Counted from the first letter of the stretch, positions 1-7,250 are shown. The stretch: 7,589 nucleotides of DNA from an uncultured Anaerosacchariphilus sp. (GCA_934373375.1 CAKROP010000088.1:1-7589), one strand, 5' to 3'. Notes: generated from the letters alone by a model not told the origin. Made by a program: numbers and translations.

Positions 1-1
1 G

Positions 2-394
2 CGTACCGCAGAGGATATCAAGATCAAAGAAGTTACCTGCTATCCACGCGCGGAGGTGGATCGTATGAGCGTCCGCGTACGTAACCTGGTGACAGGTCTT
101 CCGAAGTCCGTAGAGGTAACCTCTGAGGATTGTGAGGAAGCGCTTCGTGAGTCTACCATGCAGATCGTAGAGGCTGTTCACAGCGTGCTGGAGAAGACTC
201 CGCCCGAGCTGGCAGCAGATATTGCGGACAGAGGAATCGTCCTGACCGGCGGCGGCGCACTGCTTCGCGGTTTGGAGGAGCTGCTGGAGGAGAAAACCGG
301 CATTAACACCATGACGGCAGAGGACGCCATGAAGTGTGTAGCCATCGGAACCGGTAAGTTTGTAGAGTTCATGGCCGGTAACCGGGACGAGTAA
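2..394 (+). CDS. mreB: MreB-family rod-shape actin homologue, C-terminal 130 residues (5' truncated)
   Basis: This is the C-terminal part of an MreB/Mbl-type bacterial actin, an ATP-binding cytoskeletal protein that polymerises under the membrane and directs lateral cell-wall synthesis. The frame is open from the window edge to the TAA at 392-394, so the gene begins upstream and roughly 130 of a usual 330-340 residues are present. The visible signatures are RTAEDIKIK near the edge, then VRNLVTGLPKSVEVTSE, TPPELAADIADRGIVLTGGG, and a final CVAIGTGKF; the DRGIVLTGGGALLRGL stretch is the conserved phosphate/adenosine-binding segment of MreB. A GTG at 56 and an ATG at 65 lie in frame, but they fall inside conserved MreB sequence and are not the real start. 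Whether this paralogue is MreB or Mbl cannot be settled from the fragment. No mreC or mreD follows; recD2 does. Confidence 0.95.
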   Translation, partial: RTAEDIKIKEVTCYPRAEVDRMSVRVRNLVTGLPKSVEVTSEDCEEALRESTMQIVEAVHSVLEKTPPELAADIADRGIVLTGGGALLRGLEELLEEKTGINTMTAEDAMKCVAIGTGKFVEFMAGNRDE

Positions 395-405
395 ATTATA
401 CTTTT

Positions 406-450
406 ACAAATGAGGGGCATGACGGAGGTTTATCTGTCATGCCCATTTGT
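406..450 (+). terminator. Long imperfect hairpin after mreB, possible weak terminator
   Basis: Twelve bases after the mreB stop, 406-411 (acaaat) pairs with 445-450 (atttgt) and 415-423 (gggcatgac) pairs with 436-444 (gtcatgccc). A three-base bulge (412-414) separates the two helices on the left arm. The inner helix can extend by g424-t435, g425-c434 and a426-t433 to leave a six-base loop. The position suggests a transcript end or attenuator for mreB. Against a classical intrinsic terminator, no U-tract follows on the + strand (the next bases are atataacag). The loop side contains GGAGG, which would be sequestered if it served as a ribosome binding site. It could instead be an mRNA-stabilising 3' structure. 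Confidence 0.4.
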
Positions 451-518
451 ATATAACAGAGAAGTGGCGGGGAAGCCTGCAATGCAGGATTCAGAAAAAT
501 ACATAAAGGTATAAACGT

Positions 519-2801
519 ATGAAACTTGAGGGGTATGTGGAACATATTATCTACCGAAACGCGGAAAATGGATATTCGGTGCTGAATCTGGTGACAGATG
601 AGGATGAAATCACGGTTGTCGGCGTCTTTTCCTATATCAGTGAAGGAGAACTGGTGGAGCTGGAGGGCGACTATACGGAGCATCCCATGTACGGTCAGCA
701 GTTCAAGGCGGAACGCTTTGAGGTGAAGACGCCAAAGGATGCCCTGGCCATGGAACGCTATCTGGCCAGCGGAGCCGTAAAGGGCGTAGGTGCGGCGCTG
801 GCGGCCCGGATTGTGCGGCGCTTCGGCGCAAAGACCTTCGAAATCATGGAACGGGAGCCGGAGCGCCTGTCTGAGGTGAAAGGTATCAGCGATCGGAAGG
901 CACGGGAGATCGCAGAGCAGATGGAAGAAAAACGGGATCTTCGGGACGCTATGGTCTTTTTACAGGAGTATGGCATCTCCATGAATTTGGCTGTGAAGAT
1001 TTACCAACAGTACGGACAGGAGATTTATCGTATAATAAAGGAGAATCCGTACCGATTGGCGGACGATATCGCGGGTGTAGGTTTCCGGACAGCGGATGAG
1101 ATCGCAAAGCGGGTCGGGATCCGGGAGGATTCAGACTTCCGGATCCGCAGCGGTATTCTGTATACACTGCTGAACGCGTCGGCGGAGGGGCATACCTGCA
1201 TTCCGGAGCAGATGCTGCTGAACCGGACCGTGGAGCTTCTGGGCGTGCCGCCAGAATCTGTGGAGCGCCATGTGTCGGATCTCAGCATCGACCGGAAGCT
1301 TATACGAAAAGCCCTGCCGGACAGCCGGGGACAGGAGACGGTCTTTGTCTACGCGGCGTCCTATTATTACGCAGAGCTCAGTATCGCGGCCATGCTGTAT
1401 CATCTGAATCTGTCCATGGACGAGACAGACGCGGTGATTGACACGCGGATTTCAAAGATAGAAAAGGTCACGAAGACTACGCTGGATGAGCACCAGCGGG
1501 AGGCAGTGGCGGAAGCAGTGCGAAACGGTCTGCTGATTCTGACCGGAGGCCCCGGCACCGGAAAAACCACGACCATCAACGCTATGATACATTATTTCGA
1601 GGCGGAGAACTTAAGCATCTTTCTGGCAGCGCCCACCGGGCGCGCGGCCAAGCGGATGACCGAGGCTACCGGCTGTCAGGCCCAGACCATTCACCGAATG
1701 CTGGAGCTGTCCGGCGGGCCGGAGAGCGCCGTTGGAGGCCGGGCCATGTTCGCCCGCAATGAGGAGAATCCGCTGGAGGCGGATGTGATCATCATTGACG
1801 AGATGTCTTTGGTGGATCTGCATCTGATGCAGGCGCTTCTAAAAGCGGTGGTACCGGGAACCAGACTGATTCTGGTGGGCGACGTGAACCAGCTGCCCAG
1901 CGTGGGACCCGGCAGTATTCTGCAGGATATGATCCGTTCCGAGACCTTTCCGGTGGTGCGCCTGACTAAGATCTTCCGACAGGCGGCGGAGAGTGATATC
2001 ATCGTAAATGCCCATAAGATCAACCGTGGCGAGCCGGTAATCCTGGATAACAAGAGCCGGGATTTCTTCTTTTTGCAAAGGCAGGATCCGAACATCATTC
2101 TGCGGGTGGTGCTGGCTCTGGTGCAGGAGAAGATGCCCCGTTATGTAAATGCGGAGATTTCGGATATCCAGGTGCTGACCCCCATGCGCAAAGGCGCGCT
2201 TGGAGTGGATAATCTGAACCGGGTATTGCAGCGTTACCTGAATCCCGAGGATAAGGACAAAGCGGAGATTCCCTTTGGACACGGCATCGCCGTGGAGGAC
2301 GGCGGAACCGGAAAGGGCATCCTGCGGGTGGGAGACAAGGTCATGCAGATTCGCAACAACTACCAGCTGGAGTGGGAGGTCCGCAACCGCTACGGCATTG
2401 CCATCGATAAAGGCGTGGGCGTATTCAACGGCGATATGGGAATCGTCCGTGCCATCAATACCTTTGCGGAGGAAGTAACCGTAGAATTCGATGAAGGGCG
2501 TATGGCTTCTTATCCGTTTAAACAGCTGGATGAACTGGAGCTGGCTTACGCCATTACCGTACATAAGTCTCAGGGAAGCGAGTATCCGGCAGTGGTGATT
2601 CCATTGCTTTCCGGCCCCCGCCCCCTGATGAACCGGAACCTTTTATATACGGCAGTGACCCGTGCCAGATCCTGCGTGACCCTGGTGGGCAGCGCCGCCA
2701 CCTTCCAGGCAATGATTGAAAATGGTACGGAACAGAAGCGTTACACAGGTCTTTGCGAAACTATCAAATCTTATATATCCTCGCAGATGTCCGATTTGTG
2801 A
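519..2801 (+). CDS. recD2: RecD2 family ATP-dependent 5'-3' DNA helicase
   Basis: RecD2 is an SF1B helicase that moves 5' to 3' on single-stranded DNA and acts in repair and replication-fork maintenance, in bacteria where it works without RecBC. The 760 residues match the usual 720-800. Order: N-terminal OB-like domain (about 1-70), helix-hairpin-helix region (about 80-200, with GAVKGVGAALA at 85-95 and GVGFRTAD at 186-193), then the helicase core. Motifs: Walker A GGPGTGKTT at 343-351 (Lys349), motif Ia APTGRAAKRM ending at 380, Walker B DEMS at 427-430, GDVNQLPSVGPG at 454-465, LTKIFRQ at 482-488, YAITVHKSQGSE at 677-688, and LLYTAVTRAR at 708-717 with Arg715. All catalytic motifs are intact. 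ATG 519 is the first possible start, since an in-frame TAA lies at 504-506. The site upstream is a modest AAAGG (505-509). The 3' end overlaps comF, implying coupled expression. Confidence 0.97.
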   Translation: MKLEGYVEHIIYRNAENGYSVLNLVTDEDEITVVGVFSYISEGELVELEGDYTEHPMYGQQFKAERFEVKTPKDALAMERYLASGAVKGVGAALAARIVRRFGAKTFEIMEREPERLSEVKGISDRKAREIAEQMEEKRDLRDAMVFLQEYGISMNLAVKIYQQYGQEIYRIIKENPYRLADDIAGVGFRTADEIAKRVGIREDSDFRIRSGILYTLLNASAEGHTCIPEQMLLNRTVELLGVPPESVERHVSDLSIDRKLIRKALPDSRGQETVFVYAASYYYAELSIAAMLYHLNLSMDETDAVIDTRISKIEKVTKTTLDEHQREAVAEAVRNGLLILTGGPGTGKTTTINAMIHYFEAENLSIFLAAPTGRAAKRMTEATGCQAQTIHRMLELSGGPESAVGGRAMFARNEENPLEADVIIIDEMSLVDLHLMQALLKAVVPGTRLILVGDVNQLPSVGPGSILQDMIRSETFPVVRLTKIFRQAAESDIIVNAHKINRGEPVILDNKSRDFFFLQRQDPNIILRVVLALVQEKMPRYVNAEISDIQVLTPMRKGALGVDNLNRVLQRYLNPEDKDKAEIPFGHGIAVEDGGTGKGILRVGDKVMQIRNNYQLEWEVRNRYGIAIDKGVGVFNGDMGIVRAINTFAEEVTVEFDEGRMASYPFKQLDELELAYAITVHKSQGSEYPAVVIPLLSGPRPLMNRNLLYTAVTRARSCVTLVGSAATFQAMIENGTEQKRYTGLCETIKSYISSQMSDL

Positions 2802-3456
2802 TGAGATTACCGGCGGGGCAGAAAAGCTTATCTGCGACAGCTGCCGGACGGCATTGCAGCCGGTGCGCGAACCGGTCTGTATGAAATGTGGGAAGCCGCT
2901 TTCAAAAGAGGAGGCAGAATATTGTCCCGACTGTCTGCGGCGGAAGCACCGATATGAAAAGGGCAGGGCAGTTTTCCTATATGACAGAGTCATGCGGGCG
3001 TCCATCAGCCGGTTTAAATATCACAACCGCAGGGAATACGCAGATTTCTACGCGGAAGAGCTGCTGCGGGCTCATGGGCGTATGCTTCGTTCCTGGCAGC
3101 CGGACGCCCTGATTCCGGTGCCGCTCCATAAGAGCCGCATGCGGAAACGCGGGTTTAATCAGGCAGCGCTGGTGGCAGAACGTATGGGAGAGAGGCTTGG
3201 AATTCCGGTGGAAGAAAAGCTTCTTATACGGCTAAAGAAGACCAGTCCCCAGAAGGAATTAAACGATTCCGCAAGACGGGAGAATCTGAAAAATGCTTTT
3301 CAAGTCTGTGGGAATGATGTAAAATTAAAGAGAGTGGTACTGATAGACGATATCTACACCACCGGCAGCACCCTGGACGCGGCGGCAGCCGCCCTTCTGG
3401 CATCGGGGGTGGAAAAAGTGTATTTTTTAAGCATTTGTATTGGAAGAGGCTTTTAA
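2716..3456 (+). CDS. comF: ComF-family protein: double zinc ribbon plus phosphoribosyltransferase-like domain
   Basis: Members of this family (B. subtilis ComFC, E. coli GntX/YhgH) support DNA uptake during transformation or related DNA metabolism in the cytoplasm; many non-competent bacteria carry them and the biochemical role is unsettled. Four CxxC pairs lie at Cys25/28, Cys40/43, Cys55/58 and Cys70/73, fitting the N-terminal double zinc ribbon. The PRTase-like domain follows, with IPVPLHKSRMRKRGFNQA at 133-150 and the PRPP-loop signature VVLIDDIYTTGSTLD at 207-221. Length (246) is typical. The start is uncertain: TTG 2716 has AGG (2707-2709) six bases upstream, and ATG 2722 is two codons later. 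Conserved sequence begins near KLSNLIYPRRCPIC (residues 15-28), so the gene must overlap recD2 by about 80 bases either way. This supports coupling to recD2, its probable operon partner. Its 3' end contains a promoter for the next genes. Confidence 0.93.
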   Translation: MKMVRNRSVTQVFAKLSNLIYPRRCPICDEITGGAEKLICDSCRTALQPVREPVCMKCGKPLSKEEAEYCPDCLRRKHRYEKGRAVFLYDRVMRASISRFKYHNRREYADFYAEELLRAHGRMLRSWQPDALIPVPLHKSRMRKRGFNQAALVAERMGERLGIPVEEKLLIRLKKTSPQKELNDSARRENLKNAFQVCGNDVKLKRVVLIDDIYTTGSTLDAAAAALLASGVEKVYFLSICIGRGF

Positions 3457-3468
3457 ATATGCTATACT
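3440..3468 (+). promoter_or_regulatory. Sigma-A-like promoter inside the comF 3' end, driving the cdaA-cdaR unit
   Basis: TTGGAA at 3440-3445 (4 of 6 against TTGACA) and TATACT at 3463-3468 (5 of 6 against TATAAT) are separated by exactly 17 bases. TG at 3460-3461 lies one base before the -10 box, forming an extended -10. Transcription would begin near 3475, about 30 bases before the ATG at 3507. The -35 box lies in the last codons of comF and the -10 in the gap after its stop. No terminator is visible between comF and the next gene, so read-through from upstream may add to this promoter. Confidence 0.6.
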
Positions 3469-3495
3469 GAATTCGATTAGGAGTATGCAAAAGTT

Positions 3496-3501
3496 AAGGG
3501 G
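3496..3501 (+). promoter_or_regulatory. Ribosome binding site fixing the start at ATG 3507
   Basis: AAGGGG lies five bases before ATG 3507. It favours this ATG over the earlier ATG at 3485, which opens only a ten-codon frame and has its AGGAG one base away. Confidence 0.7.
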
Positions 3502-3506
3502 TATTT

Positions 3507-3938
3507 ATGTTAAATGAAGAAAAAATCAGACTCATGACGAAGGCGGCCTCCTTTGAGGCGGGCGAGGGAAAGAAAGCGCTGGAAATGAACCGTTTTTACA
3601 AGGGCGATTACTTAAGTATTCATCTCATCGGCGCGTGGATTTCCTACACGGTGGCATTCTGCCTGTGCGTGGGTCTCTGGGCTTTTTATAAAATGGAATA
3701 TCTGATGACCAACCTTCATAAGATGGATCTGGCCGCATTCGGAAAAGGGCTTGCGCTTCTTTATCTGGCGCTTCTGGGCATCTATCTGGTGATCCAGTAT
3801 GTGGTTTATTACAACCGGTATCAGGAAAACCGGAAGAAGCTGGCTGCATATAATCACATTTTGAAGCGTATTTCCGGCATTTATGAGTCGGAGGCGTCGG
3901 GCAGCACAAGTATGGCAGAAGGAGCGAAGGAAGAATGA
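3507..3938 (+). CDS. Small two-helix membrane protein, function unknown
   Basis: I do not recognise a named family for this 143-residue protein. The N-terminal 37 residues are polar and charged, with no signal-peptide pattern. Two hydrophobic segments follow, at about 38-61 (ending GLWAF) and 79-101 (LALLYLALLGIYLVIQYVV). After the second comes a basic, probably helical stretch with NRYQENRKK (103-111), then an acidic Ser/Gly-rich tail. Two membrane helices with both ends on the same side, and positive charge after the second, suggest N- and C-termini in the cytoplasm. It is the first gene after the 3440-3468 promoter, and its TGA overlaps the next gene's ATG, so the two products are probably made in a fixed ratio. 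Its position points to a membrane role linked with the downstream proteins or cdaA; that is inference from context only. Confidence 0.8.
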   Translation: MLNEEKIRLMTKAASFEAGEGKKALEMNRFYKGDYLSIHLIGAWISYTVAFCLCVGLWAFYKMEYLMTNLHKMDLAAFGKGLALLYLALLGIYLVIQYVVYYNRYQENRKKLAAYNHILKRISGIYESEASGSTSMAEGAKEE

Positions 3939-4921
3939 AGACCTTACTGGAAATGAGAGAAAAACTGAAGATTTTTTTGAGCAAATATGATATCTATATT
4001 TATCCGGTGCTGAAGTTTATCATGGCACTGGTGACATTTCTGCTGATCAACAGCCATGTGGGCTTTATGAAGAAGCTGGATAATCCGGGGATAGCCCTGG
4101 TGCTGGCGCTTCTTTGCTCGTTCCTGCCGGTCAATGTGACGGCAGTGTTTGCGGCGATTCTGATTTTGCTGCATGCTTACGCGCTTTCTCTGGAGGTATT
4201 CGCAATCACCTTTGTGGTATTCGCGGTAATGTTTCTACTTTTTTTCAGCACTGCGCCCAGGTTTGGATATGTGCTGATCCTGACACCATTGGCCTTCGTG
4301 TTCAAGATTCCCTATTTTGTTCCGCTTGCCATGGGACTGGTTTCCACGCCGGTGGCAGCGATTCCGGTTGCCTGTGGTACGGTGGTGTATTTCCTGCTTC
4401 ACTATCTGGGCATGAATACGGCCATGCTGAGCAGCGCCCAGAACAGTACGGTGACCGAGAAGATTACGTATCTTCTGGATAATGTGCTGAACAATAAAGA
4501 AATGATTCTGACAGTTGTGGCCTTTGCCCTGACGATTGTGATTGTATACATGATTCGAAGAATGTCCGTGGATCATGCATGGACCATTGCCGTAGTGGCG
4601 GGCGCTGTGGCGGACGCCATCGTGCTTTTGACCGGAAGTCTGATTCTGGGGGTGTCTCCGAAGCTGCTCAGCGTGATTGTGGGTGGGATCCTGTCGGCGG
4701 TGCTGGCGCTGCTTTTGCAGATCAGTATATTCAGTCTGGATTATTCCAGAACCGAATATGTACAGTTTGAGGATGACGAGTATTACTACTATGTAAAAGC
4801 GGTTCCCAAGATCAGTATCGCGGTTCCACAGAAAAAAGTAAAGAAGATCAACGCGCAGAAAGCGCCGCAGAGAAAGGTTTCATCGGGAAGAAAGAAGAGC
4901 AGCGCGTCGAGACACCAGTAA
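3935..4921 (+). CDS. Polytopic membrane protein with acidic/tyrosine motif and basic cytoplasmic tail, function unknown
   Basis: This 328-residue protein is strongly hydrophobic from about residue 22 to 268, with an estimated seven to nine membrane segments (about 22-40, 52-82 as one or two, 86-105, 110-128, 131-158, 190-207, 214-238 and 243-268). Directly after the last segment comes QFEDDEYYYYVKAVPK (277-292), and then a Lys/Arg/Ser-rich tail to the end (299-328), almost certainly cytoplasmic. I see no ATPase, transporter signature or catalytic motif, and cannot assign a substrate. Start: ATG 3935 shares an ATGA with the previous stop; AAGGAG at 3919-3924 lies ten bases upstream. cdaA begins 30 bases after its stop, so it is probably co-transcribed with the diadenylate cyclase. 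Automated pipelines might label it a permease; nothing visible supports that name. A role near CdaA is possible but unproven. Confidence 0.85.
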   Translation: MKTLLEMREKLKIFLSKYDIYIYPVLKFIMALVTFLLINSHVGFMKKLDNPGIALVLALLCSFLPVNVTAVFAAILILLHAYALSLEVFAITFVVFAVMFLLFFSTAPRFGYVLILTPLAFVFKIPYFVPLAMGLVSTPVAAIPVACGTVVYFLLHYLGMNTAMLSSAQNSTVTEKITYLLDNVLNNKEMILTVVAFALTIVIVYMIRRMSVDHAWTIAVVAGAVADAIVLLTGSLILGVSPKLLSVIVGGILSAVLALLLQISIFSLDYSRTEYVQFEDDEYYYYVKAVPKISIAVPQKKVKKINAQKAPQRKVSSGRKKSSASRHQ

Positions 4922-4935
4922 ACTGGCCGGCGGCA

Positions 4936-4941
4936 GAGAGG
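4936..4941 (+). promoter_or_regulatory. Ribosome binding site for the GTG start of cdaA
   Basis: AGAGAG(G) lies about ten bases before GTG 4952. The ATG at 4942 is in another frame and meets TGA at once. No in-frame ATG or TTG lies upstream of the GTG in this 30-base gap, so GTG is the supported start. Confidence 0.55.
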
Positions 4942-4951
4942 ATGTGAAAAA

Positions 4952-5830
4952 GTGCAGGGTTCTGTGTGGAACTATATCAATCAATATGTGGCGTTCAACA
5001 CCATCCACTGGAATGATCTACTGGATATTATTATCCTGTCTTTCCTGCTCTATGAAATCATGGTGTGGATTAAGAAGACCCGCGCATGGGTGCTTCTGAA
5101 GGGCTTTGCGGTTCTGCTGGTATTCATTTTTGTGGCCTGGGCCTTCCGTCTGAACACGATTCTATGGCTGGGCAAGAATATCTTCAGCCTGGGAATTACC
5201 GCGCTGGTTATTGTATTTCAGCCGGAGCTTCGTAAAGCGCTGGAGCAGCTGGGACGGCAGAACATCATCAGTTCGGTATTCAGCTTTGACAACGCGAAGG
5301 AGTCGGAAGCCAGGTTCAGCGACAAGACCGTTAATGAGCTTATAAAGGCGGTCTTTGAGATGGCCAAGGTCAAGACCGGAGCGCTGATAGTCATTGAGAA
5401 GAAGACGCCGCTGAACGAGTATGAGCGTACCGGCATTACGCTGGATTCCGTGATTACCAGTCAGCTTCTGATCAATATTTTTGAGAAAAATACGCCGCTG
5501 CATGACGGTGCGGTCATCATCAGGGGTGACCGGATTGTGTCAGCCACTTGTTATCTGCCGCTGTCGGATAATCTGTTCCTGAGTAAGGAGCTGGGAACCC
5601 GTCACAGAGCAGCTGTGGGAATCAGTGAGGTGACGGATTCCCTGACCATCGTGGTATCGGAAGAGACCGGAGCTGTGTCTGTGGCTATGGAGGGTGACAT
5701 TAAGCGCAATTTGAATCAGGATGATCTCCGGGCGCAGCTTGTGGCAGCCCAGGATAAGGCACAGGACAATGGCAGATTCAGATTATGGAAAGGACGGGTG
5801 AAGAAGCATGAAAAAAATGCTGACAAATAA
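4952..5830 (+). CDS. cdaA: CdaA membrane diadenylate cyclase (c-di-AMP synthase)
   Basis: CdaA (DacA) condenses two ATP into cyclic di-AMP, the messenger that limits potassium and osmolyte uptake and affects cell-wall integrity. Three N-terminal membrane helices are visible at about 22-40, 46-65 and 69-89, followed by the linker FQPELRKALEQLGR (89-102) that is characteristic of the family. The cytoplasmic DAC domain covers about 110-275. Both catalytic signatures are present: DGA at 185-187 within LHDGAVII, and RHR at 218-220 within GTRHRAAVGISE. GALIVIE (143-149) and SEETGAVSVA (236-245) also match. At 292 residues it is slightly longer than the usual 270-285, from extra residues at the N- and C-termini. 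The start is GTG 4952. The stop lies 23 bases inside cdaR, so translation is probably coupled, matching the known CdaA-CdaR interaction. The enzyme looks fully active. Confidence 0.97.
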   Translation: MQGSVWNYINQYVAFNTIHWNDLLDIIILSFLLYEIMVWIKKTRAWVLLKGFAVLLVFIFVAWAFRLNTILWLGKNIFSLGITALVIVFQPELRKALEQLGRQNIISSVFSFDNAKESEARFSDKTVNELIKAVFEMAKVKTGALIVIEKKTPLNEYERTGITLDSVITSQLLINIFEKNTPLHDGAVIIRGDRIVSATCYLPLSDNLFLSKELGTRHRAAVGISEVTDSLTIVVSEETGAVSVAMEGDIKRNLNQDDLRAQLVAAQDKAQDNGRFRLWKGRVKKHEKNADK

Positions 5831-7244
5831 CCTGGGACTGAAGCTCCTTTCCGTGATCGGAGCCATTATGCTCTGGCTGATTGTCATGAATATTGATGAT
5901 CCCTATACATACAGGGATTTCTCTCCGATTCAGGTCACGATGCTCAATGAGAACGTGGTAACGGATCAGGGTAAGGTTTACAAGATAGAGGACGGCAGCG
6001 ACGTCATCAGTATCCGTGTGTGGGGCAAGAAATCCGTTCTGCGTGAGCTGGATATCACGGACTTTACCGCGACGGCGGATATGCAGAAAAATATCAAATA
6101 CAACGATCTGGTGGGTATCGAGGTGACCTGCAGCAATAAAAACATCCGCAGCGCCGATATCAACCTGAGCCGGGAAAACGTAGTTATCAGCGTAGAGGAC
6201 GCATCCTCAGAGCAGTTTAACGTAGTGGTGAAACAGAACGGCAAGGTGGCCGACGGTTACATGATCGGAACCGCGCTTCCGGAGCAGAGCCTGATTCAGA
6301 TCAGCGGCCCGGCTTCCGTGATCGCCAAGATCAAGCGCGTGGAGGTAGAGATCAAGACCACCGGCGTCAACTCCGACCGGACCATTCACGGCAAGCTGAA
6401 TGTGCTGAACAGCGACGGCGAAGCCGTAGATACCACCTATCTGGAATATACCGGAAAGAACGACGGTATGGATGTGGCCATCACCATGCTGCGGACCAAG
6501 ACAGTTCCGCTGTCTGTAGGCCATACAGGTACACCGGCAGAGGGCTACAGCTTCAGTTCCATCTCCTATAAACCGGAGACAGTAATGATTGCCGGAGCTT
6601 CCGACGCAATCAGTAAGATTACAGCGATTTTGATTCCGGATGAGGCGATCAATATCGACGGTATTTCCGAGAATCAGCAGCAGACCATCGACATTACCCA
6701 GTATCTGCCTGATGGCATTCGACTGGCGGACGAGACAGACGCTTTGATCGCGGTCAGCGTGGAGATTGAGAAGAAGCAGGGCAAGACTGTGACCATTCCG
6801 GTATCACGCATCGGTGTACAGAATGTGCCGGCAGGAATGGAAGTGGACTTCGGCGACACCAGCAGTATTGAGCTGGTGGTAATGGGAACCAGCAGCGAAC
6901 TGGCAGCTCTGGATACAGAGGCGATTGCAGTGACGCTGGATGTGGGACACACCAGAGCGGGGACTTATACGGGAACCCTGAACGTAACCCTTCCGGACAG
7001 TGGTTACAGCCTGATGCAGGATGTGGAAATCCAGTATAAACTGGTGAAGAGAACAGCGGCTGATGACAATAAGACTACAGGAGACAGCAGCAGTACAACC
7101 GGCAGCACAGACGGCAAAAAGGATAATGCCTCGGACGCCGGAAATGACAATACAACGGGAAACAGTACCCCGGATAACACCGCTGGCGGCAATAGCAGCG
7201 GAGACAGTGCGGGGGAGAGTAAAAATGACTCGGCAACAGAGTAA
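5808..7244 (+). CDS. cdaR: CdaR, extracytoplasmic YbbR-domain regulator of CdaA, with extended low-complexity tail
   Basis: CdaR (YbbR) is anchored in the membrane and modulates CdaA activity from outside the cytoplasm. A single N-terminal anchor is visible at about 11-28 (LKLLSVIGAIMLWLIVMN), immediately followed by the DDPYTYRDF sequence that opens YbbR proteins. Four YbbR-like beta domains can be outlined at about 40-129, 135-225, 229-319 and 325-411; each carries a V-x-I/V strand near its end (VVISVE, VAITM, IAVSVE, IQYKLV). The last 65 residues or so (413-478) are Thr/Ser/Asn/Asp/Gly-rich with no Cys and no sortase LPxTG motif, probably a disordered extension into the wall. ATG 5808 is preferred: GGTG at 5797-5800 is seven bases upstream, and ATG 5817 is an in-frame alternative. 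The gene overlaps cdaA by 23 bases. HPr follows after 21 bases, where Bacillus has glmM. Confidence 0.95.
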   Translation: MKKMLTNNLGLKLLSVIGAIMLWLIVMNIDDPYTYRDFSPIQVTMLNENVVTDQGKVYKIEDGSDVISIRVWGKKSVLRELDITDFTATADMQKNIKYNDLVGIEVTCSNKNIRSADINLSRENVVISVEDASSEQFNVVVKQNGKVADGYMIGTALPEQSLIQISGPASVIAKIKRVEVEIKTTGVNSDRTIHGKLNVLNSDGEAVDTTYLEYTGKNDGMDVAITMLRTKTVPLSVGHTGTPAEGYSFSSISYKPETVMIAGASDAISKITAILIPDEAINIDGISENQQQTIDITQYLPDGIRLADETDALIAVSVEIEKKQGKTVTIPVSRIGVQNVPAGMEVDFGDTSSIELVVMGTSSELAALDTEAIAVTLDVGHTRAGTYTGTLNVTLPDSGYSLMQDVEIQYKLVKRTAADDNKTTGDSSSTTGSTDGKKDNASDAGNDNTTGNSTPDNTAGGNSSGDSAGESKNDSATE

Positions 7245-7250
7245 AAGAAC

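Noticed and set aside
427..457. Possible promoter for recD2 (TATAAC at 452-457, TTTATC at 429-434)
   Set aside because: The -35 matches only three of six and lies inside the hairpin; not enough to annotate.
472..492. Small inverted repeat (cctgc/gcagg core) upstream of recD2
   Set aside because: Only a five-base core with a mismatch and a three-base loop, no T-tract; too weak to call a regulatory element.
410..514. 34-codon + strand frame filling the mreB-recD2 gap and ending four bases before recD2
   Set aside because: No properly spaced ribosome binding site before ATG 410 or ATG 419, and much of the frame is the palindromic hairpin. A leader peptide cannot be excluded but is not supported.
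1839..2564. 241-codon open frame on the - strand inside recD2
   Set aside because: It lies wholly opposite the conserved helicase core and shows no recognisable domain; its His/Gln/Leu-rich composition is typical of antisense reading of a GC-moderate gene.
3485..3517. Ten-codon frame (ATG 3485 to TGA 3515-3517) overlapping the start of the gene at 3507
   Set aside because: Its AGGAG ends only one base before the ATG, too close for initiation; probably chance.
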